Made by a program: the position numbers and the translations under genes. A DNA stretch of 64,000 nt from Pararhodobacter marinus (GTDB lineage: Bacteria; Pseudomonadota; Alphaproteobacteria; Rhodobacterales; Rhodobacteraceae): the NCBI RefSeq assembly GCF_003122215.1, contig NZ_QEYD01000015.1, positions 1 through 64,000 of the forward strand. Reading direction: 5' to 3'. Positions 15,471-22,791 of the stretch are shown one piece after another. The notes beneath the pieces were generated by a model. It did not search any database and was not told the origin of the DNA. It saw nothing but the letters and a program-made list of their open reading frames with translations. Every line of letters starts with the position of its first letter. Positions within the stretch are counted from its first letter, which is position 1.

Positions 15471-16517
15471 TCAGCTGCGGCGGCGGCCGCGACGCTCGCG
15501 GCGGGGGCCGTGGTCATGGCTGGGATCACCGCAGCCGGTGATCTCGGTCCCGTCCTGCGCCGAGCTGAAGGCGCCCAGCGCAGCGGTGATCTGCTCGAGT
15601 GTCGGGCGCTCGCCCAGGGGCCGGGTATCGAGCGCCTCACGCATCGCGCGCAGGTGTTCGGGCATGGTGCCGCAGCAGCCGCCGATGATCGTCGCCCCCG
15701 CATTGCGCGCAAGTTCGGCGTAATCGGCCATCAGCGCGGGCGTGCCGTCATACTTGATCTCGCCATCGACATATTTCGGGATGCCCGCATTCCCCTTGGC
15801 GATGACCGGCCGTTCAGGACCCTGCGCCATGAAGCCCAGCACGGTGCGCAGAAGGTCCGAGGCGCCGGTGCCGCAATTTGCGCCGAAGGCGGCGGGCGGG
15901 TTGGCGAGCTTGCCCACCAGCTTGACGAAATCGGCCGAGGTGACGCCCATCATCGTGCGCCCGGCGGTGTCGAAGCTCATCGTCCCGGCCCAGGGCATGC
16001 CCGCCTTGCCGCAGGCTTCGGCGGCGGCCTTGTATTCCTCGGGCGCCGAGATCGTCTCGACCCACAGGATGTCGGCGCCGCCCTCTTTCAGACCCTCGGC
16101 CTGTTCGTGGAACATCTCGACCGCCAGCTCGTGCGTCAGGCTGCCCATCGGCGCCATGATCTCGCCCGTGGGGCCCATCGAGCCCGCGACCAGCACCTTG
16201 CGCCCGGCCTTGTCGGCCACCTCGCGGCCGATCTCGGCGCCGACGCGATTGAGCTCGCGCACGCGGCCTTGCGCCTCGTGCAGTTTCAGGCGGCTGGCAT
16301 TCCCGCCGAAGGTGTTGGTCAGGAACAGGTCCGATCCCGCCTCGACCGCCGAGGCATAGAGCCGGCGGATGCGGTCGGGATGGTCGACGTTCCAGAATTC
16401 GGGCGCATCGCCCGAACTGAGCCCCATGTTGAACAGGTTCGTCCCCGTGGCGCCATCGGCCAGCAGGACGCCGCGTTCGGCCAGAAGGGCGGTCAGGGGA
16501 TCGGGCGAGACGGGCAT
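15471..16517 (-). CDS. bmt: Homocysteine S-methyltransferase (betaine-homocysteine type), likely split-MetH subunit
   Basis: Zinc-dependent methyltransferase domain protein (348 aa), equivalent to the first domain of MetH. It transfers a methyl group to homocysteine to make methionine. The barrel starts at LLADGATGTNLF; the three zinc cysteines are in GANCGTG and GGCCGT. The ATG at 16517 follows CCGAGGTACCCG. The last residues are basic (RRERRGRRRS), a tail also seen on the pterin-binding methyltransferase at 58609-59589. In Rhodobacterales this gene type is the homocysteine half of a split cobalamin methionine synthase, usually annotated betaine-homocysteine methyltransferase; the methyl donor (betaine or methyl-corrinoid protein) is not decided by the sequence. 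Confidence 0.9.
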   Translation of the reverse strand: MPVSPDPLTALLAERGVLLADGATGTNLFNMGLSSGDAPEFWNVDHPDRIRRLYASAVEAGSDLFLTNTFGGNASRLKLHEAQGRVRELNRVGAEIGREVADKAGRKVLVAGSMGPTGEIMAPMGSLTHELAVEMFHEQAEGLKEGGADILWVETISAPEEYKAAAEACGKAGMPWAGTMSFDTAGRTMMGVTSADFVKLVGKLANPPAAFGANCGTGASDLLRTVLGFMAQGPERPVIAKGNAGIPKYVDGEIKYDGTPALMADYAELARNAGATIIGGCCGTMPEHLRAMREALDTRPLGERPTLEQITAALGAFSSAQDGTEITGCGDPSHDHGPRRERRGRRRS

Positions 16518-16541
16518 CGGGTACCTCGGGTGAAATGCAAA

Positions 16542-16564
16542 ACGCGCCGCAGGTCGCGGCGCGT
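16542..16564 (-). terminator. Terminator-like hairpin between the zeta-subunit gene and the homocysteine methyltransferase
   Basis: The stem ACGCGCCGC/GCGGCGCGT with loop GACCT is followed on the minus strand by TTTGC. It sits 130 nt after the zeta-subunit stop and 25 nt before the methyltransferase start, so it either ends the zeta transcript or acts as a leader hairpin. No SAM or SAH riboswitch was recognised here. Confidence 0.55.
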
Positions 16565-16693
16565 CCGGGTTTTCGCATATCCGGCCGGTTCTGGCAAATG
16601 CAGCGCGCTCATGAAGATGATGCAATTGCCCGCAATTCGCCGGGCTGCCATCATCGCCGGGGACAGCCGCCCCCCGCGCCGCGCAGCCGGGCT

Positions 16694-17008
16694 TCAGCCC
16701 TCGCGCACCATCTTTTCTTTGATCTCGAGCAGCGTCGTGGCCATCTTGGCGCGGATCTCGGCCTCGGTCGCCTTGCCGTCCAGATCCTTGACCAGCTTGC
16801 GCACGACGTCCTCGTCGCCCTCTTCCTCGAAATCGGCGGCGATCACTTCCATCGCATAGGCCCCGGCGGCGTCGCCGTCCTTGCCCAGAAGGCCCGCGGC
16901 CCACAGGCCCAGCGCCTTGTTGCGGCGCGACACCGCCTTGAAGGCCATCTCGGCGTCATGGGCGTATTTCGCTTCGAATGCGTTCTCGCGATCGTCGAAG
17001 GTGGTCAT
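16694..17008 (-). CDS. ATP synthase zeta subunit (DUF1476, F1 inhibitor)
   Basis: Small protein of 104 residues starting MTTFDDRENAFEAKYAHDAEM, the hallmark of the alphaproteobacterial zeta subunit first described in Paracoccus denitrificans. It binds the F1 sector and inhibits ATP hydrolysis, with the N-terminal helix as inhibitory element. The middle carries ALGLWAAGLLGKDGD and an acidic helix AADFEEEGDEDVVRKL, as in the family. The ATG at 17008 is the family start; the open frame upstream is unrelated. It is divergent from purC and not linked to the atp operon, as is usual. Confidence 0.95.
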   Translation of the reverse strand: MTTFDDRENAFEAKYAHDAEMAFKAVSRRNKALGLWAAGLLGKDGDAAGAYAMEVIAADFEEEGDEDVVRKLVKDLDGKATEAEIRAKMATTLLEIKEKMVREG

Positions 17009-17228
17009 GTCTCGGGCCTCTCGTCGCATGCCGTTGGGTCGTTTCCGTTCCTGATATGGGCGGATTGCGCCTGCGCTGCAAGACTTGTTTGCACCGCGGA
17101 ATGCGCCTTCCCCGGCTCGCCCGCGCCGTCCGGGGCGCCGCTTGCGGGTCGGGGCCGCATGGCGTATAGCCGGGCCTGACTGCAGCCGCCCGGGCCCATG
17201 CCGCGGGCCAATCGGGGAATCACCGGAC

Positions 17229-17990
17229 ATGGCGAGACGCACGAAGGTTTACGAGGGCAAGGCCAAGATCCTGTACGAAGGCCCTGAACCCGGAACCTAT
17301 GTCCAGTACTTCAAGGACGATACCAGCGCCGGCGACGGGGCCAAGAAGGCCCAGATCGAAGGCAAGGGCGTCCTGAACAACCGGCTGTCGGAATATTTCA
17401 TGTCCGGTCTGAACGAGATCGGCGTGCCCACCCATTTCATCAAGCGCATCAACATGCGCGAGCAGCTGATCCGCGCGGTCGAGATCATCCCGCTGGAAGT
17501 GGTGGTGCGTAACGTTGCCGCAGGGTCGATCTCGAAGCGGCTGGGCATCGAAGAGGGCACCGCCCTGCCCCGCCCGATCGTCGAATTCTACTACAAGAAC
17601 GACGACCTGCACGACCCGCTGGTGAGCGAGGAGCATATCCTCGCCTTCGGCTGGGCCACGCATCAGGATCTCGACGACATCGTCGCGCTGGCCCTGCGCG
17701 TCAACGACTTCCTGTCAGGCGTGATGATGGGCGTCGGCATCAAGCTGGTGGATTTCAAGATCGAGATCGGCCGCATCTATGACGGCGACTTCATGCGCCT
17801 TGTCGTGGCCGACGAGATCAGCCCGGACAGCTGCCGGCTGTGGGACGCCAAGACCGGCCAGAAGCTGGACAAGGACGTGTTCCGCCGCGATCTGGGCAAC
17901 CTGTCGGAAGCCTATACCGAAGTGGCGCGGCGGCTGGGCGTGATGCCCTCGAACGCGACGCCGATCACCAAGCCCAAACTGATGAACTAA
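17229..17990 (+). CDS. purC: Phosphoribosylaminoimidazole-succinocarboxamide synthase
   Basis: SAICAR synthetase (253 aa), joining CAIR and aspartate with ATP in purine synthesis. The N-terminal motif [12 protein letters not shown], the nucleotide-binding stretch and [17 protein letters not shown] are present, as are the C-terminal [16 protein letters not shown] and DKDVFRRD. The ATG at 17229 fits family length; longer frames upstream lack homology. purS follows after 12 nt, and purQ/purL would be expected next in many relatives but are absent here. Confidence 0.97.
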   Translation: MARRTKVYEGKAKILYEGPEPGTYVQYFKDDTSAGDGAKKAQIEGKGVLNNRLSEYFMSGLNEIGVPTHFIKRINMREQLIRAVEIIPLEVVVRNVAAGSISKRLGIEEGTALPRPIVEFYYKNDDLHDPLVSEEHILAFGWATHQDLDDIVALALRVNDFLSGVMMGVGIKLVDFKIEIGRIYDGDFMRLVVADEISPDSCRLWDAKTGQKLDKDVFRRDLGNLSEAYTEVARRLGVMPSNATPITKPKLMN

Positions 17991-18002
17991 AAGGACGACC
18001 CC

Positions 18003-18242
18003 ATGAAAGCGCGCGTTCATGTCATGCTGAAGACCGGCGTTCTGGACCCGCAGGGCGAGGCCGTGCGCCACGCGCTGGGCGCTTTGGGCTTCGACGGGGT
18101 CGAGGCGGTGCGTCAGGGCAAGGTGATCGAGCTGGACCTCGCCGAAACCGACCCCGCCAAGGCCGAGGCCGAGGTCAAGGCGATGTGCGAGAAGCTGCTC
18201 GCCAACACGGTGATCGAGCGCTACGAGATCGCGCTGGACTGA
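18003..18242 (+). CDS. purS: Phosphoribosylformylglycinamidine synthase subunit PurS
   Basis: A 79-residue structural subunit that bridges PurL and PurQ in the three-part FGAM synthase. It begins MKARVHVMLKTGVLDPQGEAV, the classic PurS start, and ends in IERYEIALD. The AAAGGACGACCCC ribosome binding site is clear. It is cotranscribed with purC and is followed by the intergenic repeat at 18291, which likely closes the transcript, so purQ and purL must lie elsewhere. Confidence 0.96.
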   Translation: MKARVHVMLKTGVLDPQGEAVRHALGALGFDGVEAVRQGKVIELDLAETDPAKAEAEVKAMCEKLLANTVIERYEIALD

Positions 18243-18290
18243 TAGGGCCAGACGGGTCCCGCGCCGCGCGCGGGATCGGCGCCGAAGAAA

Positions 18291-18353
18291 GGGGGCTGCT
18301 CGCCCCCTCGCGCTGATGCGCTCACCCCCCGGGATATTTGTGGAACAAAGATG
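18291..18353 (+). repeat. Intergenic hairpin plus GGGATATTTG-TGG-AACAAAGATG element
   Basis: The hairpin GGGGGCTGCTCGCCCCC is followed by CACCCCCCGGGATATTT and TGTGGAACAAAGATG. It is nearly identical to the copy at 33813-33874. It follows purS and separates it from convergent tdk. Confidence 0.85.
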
Positions 18354-18364
18354 CGGCGCGGGGC

Positions 18365-18943
18365 TCAGACGCCCATCTTTTCGCGCCAGTGGCGGCGGCA
18401 GAGCGAGACATAGGTCTCGTTCCCGCCGATCTGCACCTGCGCGCCGTCGCGCAGCGCCTGGCCGTCGGGCCCCTGCCGGATCACCATCGTCGCCTTCTTG
18501 CCGCAATGGCAGATCGTGCGCACCTCGCGCATTTCGTCGGCCAGCGCCAGCAGCGCGGCCGAGCCCGGGAACAGCTTGCCGCGAAAATCCACCCGCAGAC
18601 CGTAGCACATGACGGGCACGCGCAGGTCATCGACGGCGCGGGCCAGTTGCCAGACCTGATCCTCGGAGAGGAACTGCGCCTCGTCCACGAAGACGCAGGC
18701 ACAGGGGCCGCGCCCGAGCCGCGCGGCGATCTTGGCGAACAGGTCCTCGCCTTCGGCGAAGGTATCCGAGGCCGCCCCGATGCCGATGCGCGAACCGATC
18801 CGCCCCTCGCCCGCACGGTTGTCGAACTGCGCGGTGATGAGATAGGGCTCCATCCCCCGCTCGCGGTAATTATGCGCGGCCTGCAACAGGATCGTCGACT
18901 TGCCCGCGTTCATGGTCGAGTAGTGGAAATAGAGCTTTGCCAT
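18365..18943 (-). CDS. tdk: Thymidine kinase
   Basis: Type II thymidine kinase (192 aa), phosphorylating thymidine in the nucleotide salvage pathway. The P-loop STMNAGKST is at about residues 9-17, the Walker B/DEAQF segment VFVDEAQFLS near residue 85, and the lasso tyrosine region follows. Zinc cysteines are CHCGKK and a Cys near the C-terminus (VSLCRRHW). The ATG at 18943 (MAKLYFHYST) is the family start. Divergent from the LysE-type exporter gene. Confidence 0.96.
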   Translation of the reverse strand: MAKLYFHYSTMNAGKSTILLQAAHNYRERGMEPYLITAQFDNRAGEGRIGSRIGIGAASDTFAEGEDLFAKIAARLGRGPCACVFVDEAQFLSEDQVWQLARAVDDLRVPVMCYGLRVDFRGKLFPGSAALLALADEMREVRTICHCGKKATMVIRQGPDGQALRDGAQVQIGGNETYVSLCRRHWREKMGV

Positions 18944-19055
18944 GCGCCGCTCTTTAGCCCGCGCCGGCCCCGGGTGGAAGTCCGTTGACGGCACTGGACA
19001 TCGCCCGCGCGCAATGTCTTTGCTGGGAATCCCGGCCCCTTGCAAGGATTGACCC

Positions 19056-19679
19056 ATGGACCCGCATCTCTGGCTTGCCTTCGTTCTCGCCTCGGTGGCG
19101 CTGCTGCTCATCCCCGGCCCGACGAATTTCCTGATCCTCGGCCATGCGATGCGTCAGGGCCGCGCCGGGGCGCTGGCGATGGTGGCGGGGATCACGCTGG
19201 GCGACGGGCTGGCCATGACCGCCTCGCTCGCCGGTCTGGGCGCGCTGATCGCGGCCTCGGCCACGGCGTTCACCGTGCTGAAAACCGTGGGCGCGCTTTA
19301 TCTCGTCTATCTGGGCGTTCAGCTCTGGCGCTCGGGCGGGGCCGCGCTCCAGGCGACCGGCGATATCGCCGCCCGGCCCGGAAAGCGCGTGTTCCGCGAC
19401 GGGCTGATGGTGACGATGCTGAACCCGAAATCCATCGCCTTCTTCGTGGCCTTCGTTCCGCAATTCGTCGATCCGCAGGCGGCAGTCATGCCGCAATTCG
19501 CGCTTCTGGTCGCCACCTTCGTCACGCTGGCGGGGATCAATGCGCTGGTCTGGGCGCTGGCGGCCAGCCAGATGCGCGCGCGGCTGGCGCGGCCGCGCGT
19601 CATTGCCGGGCTGACCCGGCTGGGCGGCGCGGCGCTGGTGGGCATGGGCCTGATGACCGCCACCCTGCGCCGCGCCTGA
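19056..19679 (+). CDS. LysE/RhtB-family amino acid exporter
   Basis: Inner-membrane transporter of 207 residues with six predicted helices. The N-terminal family signature LLLIPGPTNFLILGHAMRQGRAG and the conserved GDG motif are visible, and MLNPKSIAFFVAFVPQF is the second family motif. It exports an amino acid or derivative; the substrate cannot be inferred. It starts 17 nt after an AAGGA element and converges on the FKBP gene. Confidence 0.9.
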   Translation: MDPHLWLAFVLASVALLLIPGPTNFLILGHAMRQGRAGALAMVAGITLGDGLAMTASLAGLGALIAASATAFTVLKTVGALYLVYLGVQLWRSGGAALQATGDIAARPGKRVFRDGLMVTMLNPKSIAFFVAFVPQFVDPQAAVMPQFALLVATFVTLAGINALVWALAASQMRARLARPRVIAGLTRLGGAALVGMGLMTATLRRA

Positions 19680-19685
19680 CGCCGC

Positions 19686-20114
19686 TCAGGCGACTGAGAC
19701 GATCTCGACCGCGAAGGTCAGATCCTTGCCCGCCAGCGGGTGATTGGCGTCCAGCACGACATGCTCGTCATTGGCCTCGATCACGACGACCGGGATCACC
19801 TGACCCTCGGGCGATTTCATCTGCAACTGGGTGCCGGGATCGACCGGGATCGTGTCTGGGATCTGCTCACGCGGGACAGCCTGACGGGCGCGGGCATCGT
19901 GCTCGCCATAGGCTTCGGCGCAGGGGATGGTCACGGTCTTCTGCTCACCCACCGCCATGCCGTCGATCGCCGCGTCCAGACCGGGAATGATCTGGCCCGA
20001 TCCCAGCGTGAAGGACAGCGGATCGCGCCCTTCGGAGGTATCGAACACGGTGCCGTCGGACAGAGTGCCGGTATAGTGGAAATGGACGGTGTCGCCCGCC
20101 TTGGCCTGGGTCAT
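19686..20114 (-). CDS. FKBP-type peptidyl-prolyl cis-trans isomerase, SlyD/SlpA-like
   Basis: A 142-residue isomerase/chaperone. The FKBP strand VHFHYTGTLSDGTVFDTS and the loop PLSFTLGSGQIIPGLDAAIDGM are clear. The inserted flap (IPCAEAYGEHDARA...MKSPEGQVIPV) between residues about 70 and 120 is typical of the SlyD/SlpA branch. There is no His-rich metal tail and no signal peptide, so it is cytoplasmic. The ATG at 20114 (MTQAKAGDTV) is the family start. Confidence 0.93.
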   Translation of the reverse strand: MTQAKAGDTVHFHYTGTLSDGTVFDTSEGRDPLSFTLGSGQIIPGLDAAIDGMAVGEQKTVTIPCAEAYGEHDARARQAVPREQIPDTIPVDPGTQLQMKSPEGQVIPVVVIEANDEHVVLDANHPLAGKDLTFAVEIVSVA

Positions 20115-20253
20115 GGGAAATCCTGTTTTCGGGGAGGAGTGGATTGCGGAGGGCGCCCTTGCGCGTGGCTCCGATGAACCCAAAGCCTAACAAACCTGCC
20201 CAGAAAGGAAAACCCACCCCCCTTTGCGCGCCCGGATCCCGCCCGAACCGGCG

Positions 20254-20324
20254 CATCTTTGCGCGGCAAATATCCTCGGGGGGTGAATTTGCCGCCAGGC
20301 AAAGAGGGGGGCAGACAGCCCCCC
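20254..20324 (-). repeat. Intergenic hairpin plus GAGGATATTTG...CAAAGATG element after lldD
   Basis: On the minus strand, GGGGGGCTGTCTGCCCCCC is followed by CACCCCCCGAGGATATTT, GCCGCG and CAAAGATG. It lies just after the lldD stop, same strand, matching the other copies. The rest of 20115-20339 shows nothing else. Confidence 0.8.
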
Positions 20325-20339
20325 TTGCCCGCCCTAGCC

Positions 20340-21509
20340 TCAGATCGATACGGTCGGATCCTCGAACCCTTGCGGCACGATCAGGTTGTGGCGGCCCAAA
20401 GCCTTCACGTCGCGCTCGCCGCACAGGGCCATGGTCTTGTCCAGCTCGGCATGCAGGATTTCCAGGGCCTTGGACACCCCCGCCTCGCCGCCCGCGCCCA
20501 GCCCGTAGACGAAGGCGCGGCCGATCATCGTGCCCTTGGCCCCCAGCGCCAGCGCCTTCAGCACGTCCTGCCCGGTGCGGATCCCGCTGTCGAGATGGAC
20601 CTCGATATCGTCGCCGACCGCGTCCATGATCGAGGGCAGCATGCGGATCGAGGACATCGCCCCGTCGAGCTGGCGCCCGCCGTGGTTCGACACGGTGATC
20701 GCATCGGCGCCGATCTTCGAAGCCATGACCGCGTCCTCGGGGTCGTTGATTCCCTTGAGGATCAGCTTGCCGCCCCACATATCGCGCAAACGCTCGATCT
20801 TCGCCCAGTCGAGTTCCAGATCGAACTGCTCGGCCGTCCAGGCGCCCAAGGCGGCGGCATCGGTCACGCCCTTGGCATGACCCACGATATTGCCGAAGAA
20901 CCGCCGCTTCGTGCCCAGCATCCCCATCCCCCAGCGCCACTTGGTCGCCAGATCGGCGATCACCGCGGGGGTCAGTTTGGGCGGGGCGCTCAGGCCGTTC
21001 TTGATGTCCTTGTGGCGCTGACCCATCAGTTGCAGATCCAGCGTCAGCACCAGGGCCGAGCATTTGGCGTCCTTGGCACGCTGCAGGATCCGGGCGACGA
21101 AATCCCAGTCCTTCATCACGTAGAGCTGGAACCAGAAGGGCTTTTCGGTGTGTTCGGCCACGTCCTCGATAGAGCAGATCGACATCGTCGACAGGGTGAA
21201 GGGCACGCCGAATTTCCCCGCCGCGCGCGCCGCCGCGATCTCGCCATCGGCATGCTGCATCCCCGTCAGCCCGACCGGGGCCAAAGCCACCGGCATCGCC
21301 ACGTCCTGGCCGATCATCTCGCTGCGCGTGCTGCGATTGGCCATGTTCACCGCGACCCGCTGGCGCAGGTGAATTTTCTGGAAATCCGTCTTGTTCTCGG
21401 TGAAGGTCTGCTCCGTCCAGCTGCCGGATTCGCAGTAATCGTAGAACATTTTCGGGACGCGGCGCTTGTAGACGCGGCGCATGTCCTCGATCGTGGTGTA
21501 GACGGCCAT
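20340..21509 (-). CDS. lldD: FMN-dependent alpha-hydroxy-acid dehydrogenase, L-lactate dehydrogenase type
   Basis: Flavoenzyme of 389 residues that oxidises an L-2-hydroxyacid, most likely L-lactate to pyruvate, feeding the respiratory chain. FMN-binding PVALAPVGLTGMQH, the substrate-loop SICSIEDVAE and the catalytic His in SNHGGRQLDG (about residue 260) are present; the phosphate-binding EVHLDSGIRTGQDVLKALALGA completes the barrel. The ATG at 21509 has GGGAGGGACC upstream. A near-perfect inverted repeat 16 nt upstream of the start probably controls it. Mandelate or glycolate activity cannot be excluded. Confidence 0.9.
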   Translation of the reverse strand: MAVYTTIEDMRRVYKRRVPKMFYDYCESGSWTEQTFTENKTDFQKIHLRQRVAVNMANRSTRSEMIGQDVAMPVALAPVGLTGMQHADGEIAAARAAGKFGVPFTLSTMSICSIEDVAEHTEKPFWFQLYVMKDWDFVARILQRAKDAKCSALVLTLDLQLMGQRHKDIKNGLSAPPKLTPAVIADLATKWRWGMGMLGTKRRFFGNIVGHAKGVTDAAALGAWTAEQFDLELDWAKIERLRDMWGGKLILKGINDPEDAVMASKIGADAITVSNHGGRQLDGAMSSIRMLPSIMDAVGDDIEVHLDSGIRTGQDVLKALALGAKGTMIGRAFVYGLGAGGEAGVSKALEILHAELDKTMALCGERDVKALGRHNLIVPQGFEDPTVSI

Positions 21510-21524
21510 GGGTCCCTCCCGAAT

Positions 21525-21543
21525 TGGTCAGAAATTCTTACCA
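21525..21543 (-). promoter_or_regulatory. GntR/FadR-type operator candidate in front of lldD
   Basis: TGGTCAGA-AAT-TCTTACCA is an inverted repeat with 7 of 8 matching pairs. Outer TGGT/ACCA half-sites resemble those bound by FadR-subfamily GntR regulators such as LldR and PdhR, although their usual spacing is shorter. It lies 16-34 nt upstream of the start, fitting repression. Confidence 0.5.
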
Positions 21544-21694
21544 GCGACACTGCACCTGTGCAAGATGACCGCGCCCGGTTGCGGGCCGGTCATCAGGCTC
21601 CAACGGCGCGCAGACGGGGCATAGTCCGGGCTGCGCGCTTGCGGGGTCCTGCGCTTTATCGTAGGTCGTGAAGCGTATCGCAACGGGGGTTCCC

Positions 21695-22612
21695 ATGGCA
21701 CACAAGGTCTTCATCGATGGCGAAGTCGGCACCACCGGCCTGCAGATCCGCGAGCGGCTGCAGACCCGTGACGACATCACCCTTGTGCAGGTTCCCGTCG
21801 AGCTGCGAAAAGACCCGGCCGCGCGGCGCGAGGCGCTGGCCGAGGCGGATGTCGCCATCCTTTGCCTGCCCGACGATGCCGCGCGCGAAGCGGCGGCGCT
21901 GGCCGAGCCCTATGGCACCCGGCTGATCGACGCCTCGACCGCCCATCGGGTGGCGGCGGGCTGGGTCTTCGGTTTTCCCGAAATGGCGCCGGGCCAGCGC
22001 GAGCAGGTGGCCAATGCCACGCGCGTCTCCAATCCCGGCTGCTGGTCGACATGCGCCATCGCGCTGATCCGTCCGCTGGTCGAAGCCGGTCTGATCGACC
22101 CCGCCTCGCCGCCGGCCGTGTCAGGCGTGTCGGGCTATACCGGCGGCGGCAAGTCGATGATCGCCGAATTCGAAAAGGGCGAGGTATCGGGCTCGTTCCT
22201 CTATGGTGTCGCGCAGGGCCACAAGCACCTGCCCGAGATGACGCTGCATGGCGGCCTGTCCGCCGCGCCGGTCTTCGTCCCCTCGGTCGGGCAGTATGCG
22301 CAGGGCATGGCGGTGGCCGTGCACCTGCCCAATCTGGGCGAAAGCGGGTTCCGCGCTGCCGAGGACGCGCTGCGTGCGGCCTACGAGGGCGAGCGGTTCG
22401 TGGCCGTGGTCGAGGCGTCGGTGCACGAACCGCGCGTCTGGCCCGAGCGGCTGAACGGCACCAACCGGCTGGAACTGTCGGTGCATGGCAATGCCGCGTC
22501 TGGCGCCGCGACGCTGGTCGCCGTGCTCGACAATCTGGGCAAGGGCGCCTCGGGCGCGGCGGTGCAGAACCTCAACCTGATGCTGGGCGTGGACGAAGCG
22601 ACGGGGCTGTAA
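21695..22612 (+). CDS. argC: N-acetyl-gamma-glutamyl-phosphate reductase
   Basis: Reduces N-acetylglutamyl phosphate in arginine synthesis with NADPH. It is 305 aa, of the shorter type-2 form found in alphaproteobacteria. The cofactor segment [14 protein letters not shown] is at the N-terminus and the catalytic cysteine is in [10 protein letters not shown] near residue 115. [12 protein letters not shown] and the conserved His in GHKHLPEM follow. The ATG at 21695 (MAHKVFIDG) is preceded by GGGGG; an upstream ATG at 21668 adds nine residues without support. It stands alone and ends in a terminator. Confidence 0.95.
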   Translation: MAHKVFIDGEVGTTGLQIRERLQTRDDITLVQVPVELRKDPAARREALAEADVAILCLPDDAAREAAALAEPYGTRLIDASTAHRVAAGWVFGFPEMAPGQREQVANATRVSNPGCWSTCAIALIRPLVEAGLIDPASPPAVSGVSGYTGGGKSMIAEFEKGEVSGSFLYGVAQGHKHLPEMTLHGGLSAAPVFVPSVGQYAQGMAVAVHLPNLGESGFRAAEDALRAAYEGERFVAVVEASVHEPRVWPERLNGTNRLELSVHGNAASGAATLVAVLDNLGKGASGAAVQNLNLMLGVDEATGL

Positions 22613-22640
22613 TCTCCCCTGCCCGCTCCCGTGTTCTGAC

Positions 22641-22668
22641 AAGGGCGGCCCCGGCGCGGGCCGCCCTT
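22641..22668 (+). terminator. argC terminator
   Basis: An 11-bp perfect stem AAGGGCGGCCC/GGGCCGCCCTT with a 6-nt loop lies 28 nt past the argC stop. The following sequence is TGACGTT, so the U-tract is weak. Confidence 0.65.
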
Positions 22669-22700
22669 TGACGTTGCGCGCATCATCCGCGCGCGGCGCT

Positions 22701-22725
22701 GTAGGGTGCGTGCTTCGCACGCACC
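22701..22725. repeat. Short REP-like palindrome
   Basis: GTAGGGTGCGTGC-TTC-GCACGCACC has 9-bp arms (22705-22713 and 22717-22725). It shares the GTAGGGTGCGTG start with the longer repeat at 4313-4389. It lies between the terminators of argC and phoX. Confidence 0.85.
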
Positions 22726-22737
22726 ATGCGCCCATGG

Positions 22738-22768
22738 AAAAACCGGGCACCCCTTGCGGGATGCCCGG
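22738..22768 (-). terminator. phoX terminator
   Basis: The stem CCGGGCA/TGCCCGG (22743-22749 with 22762-22768) is followed on the minus strand by five T residues. It lies 24 nt past the phoX stop codon. Confidence 0.8.
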
Positions 22769-22791
22769 CCTGTTCAGCGCTGGTTGCGGTC

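Noticed and set aside
16518-16690. SAM or SAH riboswitch upstream of the homocysteine methyltransferase
   Set aside because: Only a simple terminator-like hairpin is visible; I could not match conserved riboswitch core sequences.
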